From NCBI GenBank assembly GCA_947642745.1, contig CANRTU010000007.1, forward strand, positions 18,513-82,512: a DNA stretch of 64,000 nucleotides, in the 5' to 3' direction. The translations under genes were made by a program, and so were the position numbers. Shown here one piece after another: positions 8,463 to 17,791 of this stretch (position 1 is its first letter; every line of letters begins with the position of its first letter). The notes beneath the pieces are model-generated. The model had not been told where the DNA came from, did no database searches, and saw only the letters and a list, made by a program, of their open reading frames with translations. The stretch comes from an uncultured Eubacterium sp. (GTDB lineage Bacteria > Bacillota > Clostridia > Lachnospirales > Lachnospiraceae).

Positions 8463-10312
8463 ACGGCAGCCCCCTTCCCTGATGTATCTGATCCGGCTGT
8501 ATATGCCGGGTTCTTTTCATCGACGGCGTCCGCATGGTTCTGTTTTCCCGCCGTGTCCTCATCCCCGCTGCGGAACTGGGACGCATATATTTCCTGATAT
8601 ACACCGCATGTTTTTAAAAGTTCCTCATGGGTTCCTTTTCCTGCCAGTTTCCCGTCATCCAGTACCAGAATAAAATCTGCGGACTGCACGGAGGAAGTCC
8701 TCTGGGACACGACAAATATTGTCGGATTATAATCCAGTTCCCGCAGGGATTTACGGAGTTTAGCGTCAGTGGCAAAATCCAGCGCACTGGCGCTGTCATC
8801 CAGAATCAGAATCTCCGGCCTGCGCACCAGGGCTCTGGCGATTGTCAGACGCTGTCTCTGTCCGCCGGACAGATTCTTTCCGCCCTGCCCGATCATCTCA
8901 TCCATTCCGTTCTCTTTTGCTTCTATAACGTCCATTGCCTGCGCCGATCTGACCGCATCCATAAGCTGGCTGTCCGGCGCATGTTTATCGCCCCATTTCA
9001 GATTTTCCCGGATCGTTCCTTTAAATAAAACTGCTTTCTGCATAACTACGCCGATTTTTCCCCGCAGTTCTTTCATATCATAATCCCGGACATCTTTCCC
9101 ATCAATCCGTACCGCCCCTTTTGTGACATCATAAAATCTTGGAATCAGGTTTACCACGGTACTCTTGCCGGAGCCTGTACCGCCGATAATACCAATGGTC
9201 TGTCCTCTGCGTGCCTGAAAACTAATGCCAGATACCGCATTTTCCCCGGATTTATGATAAGCCATATCCACATCCGCAAATTCTACTTTGACAGGCTCCC
9301 GCATATCCGCATACGCATACCGCGCCCCGTCTTTTAATGTAGTATCAGTCCGTTCCGTCTGTGGAAGCCCCTCTTCCACGTCCAGTATATCCGCTACCCG
9401 CTTCCCGCAGGCAATAGCTTTTGTGACACTGACAATCAGATTGGCCAGCTTGATCAGTTCCACCAGAATCTGGGACATATAGCTGACAAGGGCCACCACT
9501 TCTCCCTGGGTAATATACCCACGATCTACACGGACCGCTCCCGTCCAGATCAGAAGCAGAGTGGCCACATTGATAATCACATAAGTAACCGGATTCATCA
9601 GAGCTGATATTCTTCCCACGTACTGCTGATCTTCATTCAGCATTTGATTTTTCTGATTAAAGTTGGAAATTTCCTCTTCTTCTTTATGAAATGCCCGGAT
9701 TACCCTTACGCCGGTCAGATTTTCACGGACCTGTATCATTACTTTATCCAGCCCGTTCTGCACCTTTTTGTACAGGGGAATACTGACGCACATGACCCCA
9801 AAAACTACCACAGACAACAGGGGAATAGCCACTACAAAAATAAATGCTGCTTTTACATCGACAGTAAACGCCATGATCATCGCTCCAAATACAATAAAAG
9901 GCGATCGTAAAAACAGCCGCAGAAACAGGTTGATACCTGCCTGCACCTGGTTGATATCACTGGTCATTCTGGTAATCAGCGTGGAACTGCCTATTTTATC
10001 TATATTGGAAAAAGACAGTCCCTGGATATGGGCAAACATGGCGTGACGCAGCCCGCAGGCCATACCTACTGCTGCTTTTGCCGCAAAAAACTGGGCGGTC
10101 AGGGAACAGGCCAGTCCGATCACACCCAGACTGATCATGACCACACACATTTTAATCACATAATTTTTATCATTTCCTCCGATACCTGTATCAATAATCG
10201 CAGCCATGACCAGCGGAATAATCAGTTCAAAAGTCGCTTCCAGCATTTTAAATAATGGAGCCAGAATACTCTCTTTTTTATAATCTTTTAAAAAATACAA
10301 TATTTTTTTCAT
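8450..10312 (-). CDS. ABC exporter half-transporter, degenerate Walker B
   Basis: A 620-residue partner of the downstream half-transporter. Six membrane segments span about residues 15-305 and the ATPase domain about 345-580. Walker A is GGTGSGKST and the signature is the canonical LSGGQRQRL, but Walker B reads LILDDSASALD, with aspartate where the catalytic glutamate should be. In heterodimeric exporters this is the mark of the non-hydrolysing site. The extra 35 or so residues at the C-terminus are low-complexity. It is the first gene of a two-gene operon; GAGGG lies nine bases before the ATG and an extended -10 promoter 17 bases upstream. Confidence 0.92.
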   Translation of the reverse strand: MKKILYFLKDYKKESILAPLFKMLEATFELIIPLVMAAIIDTGIGGNDKNYVIKMCVVMISLGVIGLACSLTAQFFAAKAAVGMACGLRHAMFAHIQGLSFSNIDKIGSSTLITRMTSDINQVQAGINLFLRLFLRSPFIVFGAMIMAFTVDVKAAFIFVVAIPLLSVVVFGVMCVSIPLYKKVQNGLDKVMIQVRENLTGVRVIRAFHKEEEEISNFNQKNQMLNEDQQYVGRISALMNPVTYVIINVATLLLIWTGAVRVDRGYITQGEVVALVSYMSQILVELIKLANLIVSVTKAIACGKRVADILDVEEGLPQTERTDTTLKDGARYAYADMREPVKVEFADVDMAYHKSGENAVSGISFQARRGQTIGIIGGTGSGKSTVVNLIPRFYDVTKGAVRIDGKDVRDYDMKELRGKIGVVMQKAVLFKGTIRENLKWGDKHAPDSQLMDAVRSAQAMDVIEAKENGMDEMIGQGGKNLSGGQRQRLTIARALVRRPEILILDDSASALDFATDAKLRKSLRELDYNPTIFVVSQRTSSVQSADFILVLDDGKLAGKGTHEELLKTCGVYQEIYASQFRSGDEDTAGKQNHADAVDEKNPAYTAGSDTSGKGAAVCVQ

Positions 10313-10328
10313 AACGCTTTACCCTCAA

Positions 10329-10337
10329 ATTATATCA
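10329..10337 (-). promoter_or_regulatory. Extended -10 promoter of the ABC exporter operon
   Basis: The minus strand reads TGA-TATAAT with no recognisable -35. The implied start of transcription is only about 10 bases before the first gene. A palindrome (10354-10379) sits where a -35 or activator site would be. Confidence 0.5.
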
Positions 10338-10353
10338 TCTTTTATTTTCTTAT

Positions 10354-10379
10354 CTGTCCGGGTCCCCGTCCCGGGACAG
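10354..10379. promoter_or_regulatory. Palindrome over the -35 region of the ABC exporter promoter
   Basis: CTGTCCGGG (10354-10362) and CCCGGGACAG (10370-10379) form an inverted repeat with one bulged base; inside it GTCCCGGGAC (10368-10377) is a perfect 10-bp palindrome. It covers roughly -32 to -57 of the exporter promoter, so it is a candidate operator. It is GC-rich in AT-rich surroundings and no U-run follows it. Confidence 0.45.
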
Positions 10380-10511
10380 ACAGAAAAATATTCGTCTGAT
10401 ACATACTCCCCGCTATACAGAAAATCTGATTCATTACCTTATCCGCAAAGAAAGACAGTACCGTATATACAGTATCTGCCTTACTTCTTTGTTTTATTCA
10501 GTTCTCCAGGG

Positions 10512-11708
10512 TTATTCAGCGGTTGTTCCGCCTGTCGTATCATCCGTTGCCGTTCCGCCTGTCGTATCGTCTGTTGCTGTACCGCCTGTCGTATCGTCTG
10601 TTGCTGTACCGCCGGCTGTTTCATCCGGAGTCGTCCCGCCAGCCGCATCATCGGTTGCCGTATCAGGAGCTTTTACTGTATACAGTTCATCAAAGTTTAC
10701 TTTGCTCCATTCGCTGTCGTTTATTTCCCATTTACTATCATCTTTATATCCCTGCAGCACTTCTGTATACTTATCATCCCGCCGCTGGGTCAGTATGGAT
10801 TCTTTTTTCTTCTCCGCCGCTTCTTTATCGTCCGTGGAATCCATGCGTACTGCGTAATATACACCGTCTGCTTCCACCACGGAGTTCACCAGTTCTCCCT
10901 TTTTCAGTTTGTCTGCCGCCTGCAGCACCGCAAGATTCATCCCCGTCGTATTATCGTCTTCATTTAAATCCCCTTCTCCATAAGAGCAGGTAGAAATTGT
11001 ATATCCTCCTTCCTGTGCCGCCGTCTCCATATCTTTGTTGGCAGACGCCACCAGGAAGTTCTGGGCTTTCGTCACCGGTGTTTCCTCTGTCTGTGTATCA
11101 TCCGTTACTGTATCATCTGTCGCTGTATCCTGGGACTCACTTTCCTGTGCCTGTTCGAATTTGACATAGCTGAATGTCTTCTGGGCGCACTCCTTGTCGC
11201 TGACTTCCGTATCAATGGTTTCACCAATAGCCGCGCGCATTTTGGACCTGATTGTATTCAGCCGCAGCATCTCCGCCACAGATTCCTGCGTGGCTCCCAT
11301 TTTCTCTATGGCTTCTGTGGTATTATCAGCAATAAATTTCGCTGCCGCATCAGTAATGGCGGTCTGTTCTTCATCAGTGAGCGTAATATTATAGTCTCCG
11401 GCATGGGCATCCATCAGGTAGCATTCCTGAATATCATCCATTACACTTTTCTTTACGGATTCTGTCATGGTCGTTCCATCGCCGGAATCCTGACTCCACA
11501 TTTCAGTTCCATAAAAAGCCAGCAGATAAGAATCCATCTGCACCGCCTGATACTGCGCTATAAAATTAGCCACACCCATTGGAATTTCTTTTCCGTCCAG
11601 AGTTGCGGCTGTCGCTTTTGCGTCAATGGATTTGCCGCAACCTGTTACCGTAACAGAAGACAACACTGCTGTTGCCAATAACACTGCCACTGTCTTTTTT
11701 AACTTCAT
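10512..11708 (-). CDS. PrsA/SurA-like peptidyl-prolyl isomerase lipoprotein
   Basis: A 398-residue exported lipoprotein. The signal peptide ends in the lipobox TVTGC (cysteine at about residue 24). A SurA-N-like helical region follows (about 30-165), then an acidic Thr/Asp insertion (about 190-212) and a parvulin-like rotamase region (about 213-310) that is poorly conserved. The C-terminus (about 352-398) is three to four 9-residue repeats of the type TATDDTTGG. PrsA-type foldases sit on the outer face of the membrane and help secreted proteins to fold. It lies downstream of mfd, on the same strand, behind a promoter at 12013-12041. Enzyme activity is uncertain because the rotamase core is diverged. 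Confidence 0.75.
   Translation of the reverse strand: MKLKKTVAVLLATAVLSSVTVTGCGKSIDAKATAATLDGKEIPMGVANFIAQYQAVQMDSYLLAFYGTEMWSQDSGDGTTMTESVKKSVMDDIQECYLMDAHAGDYNITLTDEEQTAITDAAAKFIADNTTEAIEKMGATQESVAEMLRLNTIRSKMRAAIGETIDTEVSDKECAQKTFSYVKFEQAQESESQDTATDDTVTDDTQTEETPVTKAQNFLVASANKDMETAAQEGGYTISTCSYGEGDLNEDDNTTGMNLAVLQAADKLKKGELVNSVVEADGVYYAVRMDSTDDKEAAEKKKESILTQRRDDKYTEVLQGYKDDSKWEINDSEWSKVNFDELYTVKAPDTATDDAAGGTTPDETAGGTATDDTTGGTATDDTTGGTATDDTTGGTTAE
10531..10638 (-). repeat. 27-bp coding tandem repeats in the lipoprotein C-terminus
   Basis: Three near-identical 27-bp units at 10531-10557, 10558-10584 and 10585-10611 (the last two identical), and a diverged fourth at 10612-10638. Each encodes nine residues of a Gly/Thr/Asp-rich tail. 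Copy number is likely to vary between strains by slippage. Confidence 0.85.
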
Positions 11709-12087
11709 AAATGAACTGCCTCCTGAGTTTTCTATTGATTATTTTTCTGCACTGTAATGACTGTGCTCCGGTTATGAACCCGGCCAGATCTGTGCTGGTC
11801 TGCCGCCCCGGCCGGACACACTTAGGAACTGCCACGGAATAACCCGCCTGTTTCTTTTTTCTTTTTCTCTTCCGGATCCATTCCTGCTGACTTACGCCTG
11901 TACTGTCCGGACTTAATATCACAGCCATCCATGTACCGGCATTTGCCGCTGCTTTCATAAAAAATACTGTAAATTTTCCGCAGATTATTTCGTGACAGTT
12001 CCGTTCCCGGTTATTATAGTGCAAATATCAAATGTCTGCAATAAAATTCAATATTTTTTCACAAAATCTGCCCCGGCCGGATGCGTG
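11709..12087. other. Intergenic region between mfd and the PrsA-like gene
   Basis: Holds a promoter (12013-12041) and a leader of about 300 nt for the PrsA-like gene. The leader is rich in short GC inverted repeats (for example CCGGCC/GGCCGG around 11781-11817) but matches no riboswitch known to me. The one long minus-strand frame here runs into the lipoprotein gene in another frame and has no protein character. Confidence 0.5.
12013..12041 (-). promoter_or_regulatory. Promoter of the PrsA-like gene
   Basis: Minus strand: TTGCAG (12036-12041), 17-bp spacer, TATAAT (12013-12018), starting about 50 bases after the mfd stop codon. Confidence 0.55.
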
Positions 12088-15000
12088 TTAACTGCACAAT
12101 ACTTTCATCTGTTCTGTTATATCAGAAATTAATTTAATGATATCCTGCTTCCTGGAATCTCTGCTGTTTTGTACCATTTTGTACACAAATACCGGATTCT
12201 TCGCATTGGAAGTAAATGTAAATTTTCCATTATATGCTTTTATAAATTCCGGTATTCTGCCGGGGTCCATTTTCGCCCGCTCATGTATAAGAATCCTGAG
12301 TACGTCGTCTTTTTGTGTAATTTCTTTTATATATACCCGGTGGGCTTTTGCTTTAAGCTGGGCGATTGCCAGCAGGTTGTTCACAGACTTTGGAGGATCG
12401 CCAAACCGGTCCAGCAGCTCCTCCGTCATTTCATCAGCTTCATCCTGAGTCTCAATTCCTGCCACACGCTTATAAATATCCAGCTTCTGATATTCATTCT
12501 GGATATAAGAAGATGGAATAAAGGCGTCAATATTAATATCAATAGAGGTCTCAAAGTCTTCCACCGCCTCTATGCCCTTTGCCTGTTTCACCGCTTCATT
12601 CAGCATCTTACAGTACAAATCATATCCTACCGCTTCCATATGGCCGCTCTGCTGGGCGCCCAGCAGATTACCCGCTCCCCGGATTTCCAGATCACGCATA
12701 GCAATCTTAAATCCGCTTCCAAGATCTGTAAATTCTTTAATGGCCGACAGACGTTTTTCCGCCACTTCCTTTAGCATTTTATCCCTGCGGTACATCAGAA
12801 AAGCGTATGCCGTCCGGTTGGAGCGGCCGACTCTTCCCCTTAACTGGTACAGCTGGGACAGTCCCATATTATCTGCGTCCTGGATAATCATTGTATTTAC
12901 ATTGGATATATCAAGTCCTGTTTCAATAATTGTAGTAGATACAAGTACATCAATTTCTCCATTGATAAACTGATACATAATGTTTTCCAGTTCCCGTTCC
13001 TTCATCTGGCCATGGGCAAATGCCACAGCTGCCTCCGGTACCAGACTCTGGATCTTTGCCGCCACGTCTTCGATCTGGCTGACACGGTTAAATACATAAT
13101 AGACCTGTCCTCCCCTGGCAAGTTCCCGTACAACAGCCTCCCGCACCATTTCCTCATTGTATTCCATCACATACGTCTGTATCGGTACCCGGTCCACCGG
13201 AGGCTCTTCCAGGACACTCATGTCCCGGATTCCGATCAGGCTCATATGCAGCGTCCTTGGAATCGGGGTAGCCGTCAGTGTCAGCACATCCACGTTTGTT
13301 TTCAGCTGCTTGATTTTTTCTTTATGGGCCACACCAAAACGCTGTTCCTCATCTATGATCAGAAGACCCAGATCTTTATACTGTACATCTTTGGACAATA
13401 CCCGGTGCGTCCCCACCAGGATATCCACCTGCCCTTTTTTTAATCCCGCAATTGTTTTTTTCTGCTCCGCCGGAGTTTTAAAACGGCAGAGAAGCCCTAA
13501 AGTCACTGGAAAATCCTGCATCCGCTGGACAAAGTTGTTGTATACCTGCTGCGCCAGAATCGTAGTAGGCGCCAGATAAACGACCTGCTTACTCTCCTGT
13601 ACTGCCTTAAAGGCAGCCCGGATGGCAATTTCTGTTTTGCCATAACCCACATCCCCGCAGATAAGCCGGTCCATAATTTTAGTGCTTTCCATATCCCGCT
13701 TGGTCGCTTCGATTGCCAGTGTCTGGTCTTCCGTTTCCTCGAATGGAAACAGTTCCTCAAACTCCCGCTGCCAGACTGTATCCGGCCCGAACACAAACCC
13801 TTTCTGATTTTCCCGGAGTGCATAGAGCTGGACCAGTTCTCCGGCGATTTCTTTCACAGCGGTACGCACCCGGTTTCTGGTCTTTTTCCATTCCGCACTG
13901 CCCAGTGTGTTTAACTTTGGCTTTTTCGCATCAGACCCGGCATACTTCTGAATCATATCCAGCTGGGTGGCAAGGATATATAGTGTGCCTCCTTTAGCAT
14001 ATTCAATCTTAATATAATCTTTTGTGGTTTTCTCAACTTCAATTTTTTCTATGCCACGGTAAATTCCCAGCCCGTGATTTTCATGAACTACATAATCTCC
14101 GATGCCCAGATCGGAAAAGCTGGCGATTTTTTCTCCTTCATACACACGACGGCGTTTTTTCTTTCTTTTTTCCAAACCAAATATATCAGTTTCTGATATA
14201 ACCACAAATTTCAGCATCGGATATTCATATCCCCGCTTCACCTTCCCGTACAAAGTCATCACTTCTCCGGGCTTTACGGTATGATCATAATCTTCTGTGT
14301 AGAAGGCATTTAGTCCCTCATCTGTCAGATCCTGCGCCAGCCGCTGTGCACGTGTACGTGAACCGGATAATAAAATCACCTTATAACCTTTTTTCTTAAA
14401 CTGCAGTAAATCTTTAATTAATAATTCGAAGCTGTTATTATACGGGTTTACAGTTCTTGTCTGTATGGGAAATACCTGTCCCACTGCCAGTTCAGGTACC
14501 CTGGCTTCCAGCGTGGCCAGCGCAACTGTATGCAGACGCTCCAGACGTGCCAGTATCTCCCTGGCGAGAAAAAGCGCTTCCATCTGTCCCGGCAGGATAT
14601 ATCCTTTTTCCAGACGCTGCTGCATACTGGCAATATATTCTTTTTCCACCGCACGGCCCTGTTCCACAATCCTCACCGGCTCATCCAGCGCTATGATCGT
14701 GTGTGCAGGATCGCAATAATCCAGCAGAGATACCGTCCGGCTCGTAAAATACGGCAGACAGGCGTCCAGATTGGCGCTGAGACCCGGTTCCCGGAGCTCT
14801 TCCACAAACGAATCCACCGTATGTTTCAGACGTGCGGCTTCTTCCGTTTTCATATCTTTGCGCAGCTGCCCGGTGACTTTTTCCATCTCTTTCAGAATGC
14901 GCTGGATACCCTGATCCACCCGCTTTTGATCCAGCAGAAATTCATTCGCCGGATAGATCGCTATTCTGGTAAGATTTTCGATAGATCTCTGGCTCCGGGC

Positions 15001-15621
15001 ATCATAACTGCGGATAGAATCAATCTCATCTCCCCATAATTCTATCCGGTAAGGATTATCCTCCGTCAGCACATATACATCCAGTATCCCTCCACGTACC
15101 GCAAACTGGCCCGGAGCTTCCGCCTGATAATTCCTTTCATAACCCATAATTACAAGCTCTTTTAACATCCGGTTCAGATCCAGTCTGTCACCAGTCTCCA
15201 GTGTTCGTATCATAGACTGAAAACGTTGCGGTTCCACCATCCGGTTCATCAGCGCATCAAATGTAGTCACCACCGTATAATTCTCTCCACTGGAAAGCAG
15301 TTTCAGCGCTCCGATACGTTCTTTTTCCAGTTCATTGCCATGAATGTCTGACTGGTAAAACAAAATGTCCTTGGCGGGAAAGTAACGGACATTGCGGTCA
15401 AAAAACCGGTATTCATCACAAAATTCCCTGGCACGCTGTTCTGTAAAAGTAACAATCAGACGGTTAAAACCGGTTTTGCCCAGGCAGTGAATCATGTGTA
15501 GTTTCTGTGAATCAATGCAGCCGGTCAGCTCTGTAATGCCAGATCTGGCATCTGCGTACAGATGGCTGCGGATATCCCGGAATTCTTTCAAAGCCGACAG
15601 CGGCTCCATCAATGCATTCAT
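12088..15621 (-). CDS. mfd: Transcription-repair coupling factor
   Basis: A 1177-residue Mfd, the usual length. It removes RNA polymerase stalled at DNA lesions and recruits UvrA for nucleotide-excision repair. Visible parts in order: a UvrB-homology region (about 1-350), the CarD-like RNA polymerase interaction domain starting GDYVVHENHGLGIYRGIE (about residue 500), the RecG-like translocase with Walker A GDVGYGKTE and Walker B DEEQRFGV, helicase motif VI around QLRGRVGR, and the C-terminal TRCF domain. The ATG is preceded by AGGAG six bases upstream, inside the end of pth, and only one base separates the pth stop from the mfd start, so the two are coupled. Confidence 0.97.
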   Translation of the reverse strand: MNALMEPLSALKEFRDIRSHLYADARSGITELTGCIDSQKLHMIHCLGKTGFNRLIVTFTEQRAREFCDEYRFFDRNVRYFPAKDILFYQSDIHGNELEKERIGALKLLSSGENYTVVTTFDALMNRMVEPQRFQSMIRTLETGDRLDLNRMLKELVIMGYERNYQAEAPGQFAVRGGILDVYVLTEDNPYRIELWGDEIDSIRSYDARSQRSIENLTRIAIYPANEFLLDQKRVDQGIQRILKEMEKVTGQLRKDMKTEEAARLKHTVDSFVEELREPGLSANLDACLPYFTSRTVSLLDYCDPAHTIIALDEPVRIVEQGRAVEKEYIASMQQRLEKGYILPGQMEALFLAREILARLERLHTVALATLEARVPELAVGQVFPIQTRTVNPYNNSFELLIKDLLQFKKKGYKVILLSGSRTRAQRLAQDLTDEGLNAFYTEDYDHTVKPGEVMTLYGKVKRGYEYPMLKFVVISETDIFGLEKRKKKRRRVYEGEKIASFSDLGIGDYVVHENHGLGIYRGIEKIEVEKTTKDYIKIEYAKGGTLYILATQLDMIQKYAGSDAKKPKLNTLGSAEWKKTRNRVRTAVKEIAGELVQLYALRENQKGFVFGPDTVWQREFEELFPFEETEDQTLAIEATKRDMESTKIMDRLICGDVGYGKTEIAIRAAFKAVQESKQVVYLAPTTILAQQVYNNFVQRMQDFPVTLGLLCRFKTPAEQKKTIAGLKKGQVDILVGTHRVLSKDVQYKDLGLLIIDEEQRFGVAHKEKIKQLKTNVDVLTLTATPIPRTLHMSLIGIRDMSVLEEPPVDRVPIQTYVMEYNEEMVREAVVRELARGGQVYYVFNRVSQIEDVAAKIQSLVPEAAVAFAHGQMKERELENIMYQFINGEIDVLVSTTIIETGLDISNVNTMIIQDADNMGLSQLYQLRGRVGRSNRTAYAFLMYRRDKMLKEVAEKRLSAIKEFTDLGSGFKIAMRDLEIRGAGNLLGAQQSGHMEAVGYDLYCKMLNEAVKQAKGIEAVEDFETSIDINIDAFIPSSYIQNEYQKLDIYKRVAGIETQDEADEMTEELLDRFGDPPKSVNNLLAIAQLKAKAHRVYIKEITQKDDVLRILIHERAKMDPGRIPEFIKAYNGKFTFTSNAKNPVFVYKMVQNSRDSRKQDIIKLISDITEQMKVLCS

Positions 15622-15622
15622 A

Positions 15623-16201
15623 TTACACTCCTGATTTCTTTTTATTATACAGATTCATCGCCTGTGCGATATCCTCCCCAACAATCCATGGCACAGCGGC
15701 CACAGCATCTTTGACAGCATCCTGCGTCCTTTTACGGTCCTCCGCCCCAAACCGCCCCAGAACATAATCCGCAAGATCCCATCCGGCAGGTTTTTCCCCC
15801 ACGCCTACTTTAATACGTGCAAACTCCTGGGTCCCGGTATGGGCAATGATACTTTTGATCCCGTTATGCCCGCCGGCGCTGCCTTTACGGCGGATCCGGA
15901 TACATCCGGTATCCAGACTGATATCATCATATATGACAAGCAGCTGTTCTGCGGGATCAATCTTATAAAAATCCATTACGGCACGAATGGCTTCCCCGCT
16001 GTTGTTCATATATGTCTGTGGTTTTACAAGCAGCACTTTGCAGCCCCCGATCATACCATTTCCGCAGAGTGATTTATATTTTGTCCGGGTAAAAGTGATA
16101 TGATGTTCATCCGCCAGGGCATCCAGCACGTCAAATCCGATATTGTGTCTGGTATTTTCATATTGTCTGCCGGGATTTCCAAGACCTGCTATTACATACA
16201 T
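15623..16201 (-). CDS. pth: Peptidyl-tRNA hydrolase
   Basis: A 192-residue Pth, which cleaves peptidyl-tRNA released from stalled ribosomes and recycles the tRNA. Family motifs are all present: GLGNPGxxYxxTRHNIGFDVLD with the catalytic histidine (H20), YMNNSGEA, the catalytic aspartate in YDDISLDTG, and GSAGGHNGIKSI. The start was placed at the ATG at 16199-16201 because proteins of the family begin at this point and GGAGAGGAAA precedes it; a frame extending 36 codons further has a charged, non-homologous N-terminus. It is the first gene of the pth-mfd pair. Confidence 0.96.
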   Translation of the reverse strand: MYVIAGLGNPGRQYENTRHNIGFDVLDALADEHHITFTRTKYKSLCGNGMIGGCKVLLVKPQTYMNNSGEAIRAVMDFYKIDPAEQLLVIYDDISLDTGCIRIRRKGSAGGHNGIKSIIAHTGTQEFARIKVGVGEKPAGWDLADYVLGRFGAEDRKRTQDAVKDAVAAVPWIVGEDIAQAMNLYNKKKSGV

Positions 16202-16417
16202 GCTATCTGTTTCCTCTCCATTTGTTTCTTCTTTATTATTTTCTCTACGAAAATAATTTCTGATTCTGTTAATAAGATTATTATGTACAAACTGGTTCAT
16301 TTCAGACATATTCTGAGTTTACCTTATTTTTCCTGGTTTGTCATCCATTTTCTATTCTATTTGCCGTACCCTTTCATATACATATTACAATTAATGATTC
16401 AGCCGTTGGTGAATGCT

Positions 16418-17671
16418 ATGAAACCTGATTTCTTCCGATATTTGTTCCGAAATTTATCCGGATATTTCTCCCGGTCTGTACGCCCGTCTGCCCGGGCCGT
16501 TCTGCTGGGCATCGTTTTGTGCCTGTTATTGATTTTCTATTCAGAACAATTCCGGTTTCTGAACAGATCCGCTACTTCCAGTAATGCGGACTCCGGCAAT
16601 GATTATATTAAATGGGTGGATTTTCAGGTAACAAGTGAAGCAATGAATGACGCCTATCAGTATGATTTAAAGGCACATGATACAGATACGCCCCTGGACT
16701 GGGTATCTCTGCTGGCAGTACTGGGTGTAAAATATGGAGGTGATTTTAAAAACTATAAAAAAGAAGATCTGGAACAGATAGTAAATAAAATATTAAATAA
16801 AGAATCAACATTTGAGCAACTGGTCAGCGGCATGAAACATTATGATTACTACAACGAAGCGTACCATGCTGTACTGGGAGGATTTGTCGGTACTTATCAG
16901 GTGCCTGTTACCAGTTCCGCTGATTCTGACGTACAGGAAAAGGCCTCCGGCCCTGCGTCTTCTTCTACCCCGCCAGAACCACCGGCAGCCGGAACAGATA
17001 CGCCAGCTGCTCCTGACACAGGTACAAAACAGTCTGCCGGACAGAATCCGCCGGCGTACCAGACATTATACGGACTAAAAGCATATTCTCCTATCGCAAA
17101 AGGATTTCCTTATACAGATTATGACGATTTTGGCACGTCCCGGTCTTTTGGTTTCCGCCGCCAGCACCTGGGGCATGATATGATGGGACAGATCGGAACT
17201 CCTATCATTGCCGTGGAGTCCGGTTATGTGGAATGTCTCGGCTGGAACCGTTATGGAGGCTGGCGCATCGGTATCCGCAGTTTTGACAAAAAACGCTATT
17301 ATTATTATGCCCATCTGCGCCAGGATTTCCCATATTGCAAAACGCTAAAAGAAGGCAGTATCGTTACTGCAGGCGATGTTATCGGTTATATGGGTCATAC
17401 TGGTTACAGCGATAAGGAAAACGTAAACAATATAGATATCGTTCATCTGCATTTTGGTATGCAGCTGATTTTTGATGAATCCCAGAAGGAAGGTAATAAC
17501 GAAATATGGATCAGCTGTTATGAACTGACAAAGTTTCTTTCGCAGCACAGAAGTGAAACAGTAAAAGATGAAGCTACCAGAGAGTGGCGCCGGACAGAAG
17601 AAATGATTGATCCCGCTGCCGAAAACTATGAGCTGCAGCCGCCGGATTCGGGCAAAAACCAGGACGACTGA
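16418..17671 (+). CDS. Membrane-anchored M23 family metallopeptidase
   Basis: A 417-residue protein with one membrane segment near residues 26-44, a helical extracytoplasmic domain (about 60-165), a Pro/Ala/Ser/Thr linker (about 170-225) and a C-terminal LytM/M23 domain (about 235-370). Both zinc motifs are intact: HLGHD (HxxxD) and HLHFG (HxH), so it should be an active peptidoglycan endopeptidase or a SpoIIQ-like scaffold that has kept its metal site. The ATG at 16418 was chosen because GGTG lies just upstream; an earlier start would overlap pth on the other strand. The gene is divergent from pth and convergent with spoVG. A role in sporulation is possible but not shown. Confidence 0.82.
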   Translation: MKPDFFRYLFRNLSGYFSRSVRPSARAVLLGIVLCLLLIFYSEQFRFLNRSATSSNADSGNDYIKWVDFQVTSEAMNDAYQYDLKAHDTDTPLDWVSLLAVLGVKYGGDFKNYKKEDLEQIVNKILNKESTFEQLVSGMKHYDYYNEAYHAVLGGFVGTYQVPVTSSADSDVQEKASGPASSSTPPEPPAAGTDTPAAPDTGTKQSAGQNPPAYQTLYGLKAYSPIAKGFPYTDYDDFGTSRSFGFRRQHLGHDMMGQIGTPIIAVESGYVECLGWNRYGGWRIGIRSFDKKRYYYYAHLRQDFPYCKTLKEGSIVTAGDVIGYMGHTGYSDKENVNNIDIVHLHFGMQLIFDESQKEGNNEIWISCYELTKFLSQHRSETVKDEATREWRRTEEMIDPAAENYELQPPDSGKNQDD

Positions 17672-17702
17672 AATATCGTCCGAAGACTGACAATGGATTC
17701 AG

Positions 17703-17786
17703 AAGGGGCTGCCGGATATGATCTTTTCATACAGGATACACATCAGCCGGCATCTTATATGAAAATTTCATTTCTGGCAGCCCCTT
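17703..17786. terminator. Inverted repeat between convergent M23 and spoVG genes
   Basis: Perfect 11-bp arms AAGGGGCTGCC (17703-17713) and GGCAGCCCCTT (17776-17786) with a 62-nt loop that can fold further. It lies between two convergent genes and close to both stop codons. Neither strand has a good U-run, so it may be a weak bidirectional terminator or an mRNA end-stabilising structure. Confidence 0.45.
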
Positions 17787-17791
17787 ATCAG

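Noticed and set aside
11623..12024. Minus-strand 133-codon frame upstream of the PrsA-like gene
   Set aside because: It overlaps the start of the lipoprotein gene in another frame, is highly basic without domain character, and lies mostly in the presumed leader.
16202..16309. 36-codon N-terminal extension of pth
   Set aside because: Charged and non-homologous; the family starts at the ATG at 16201, which has a purine-rich ribosome site.
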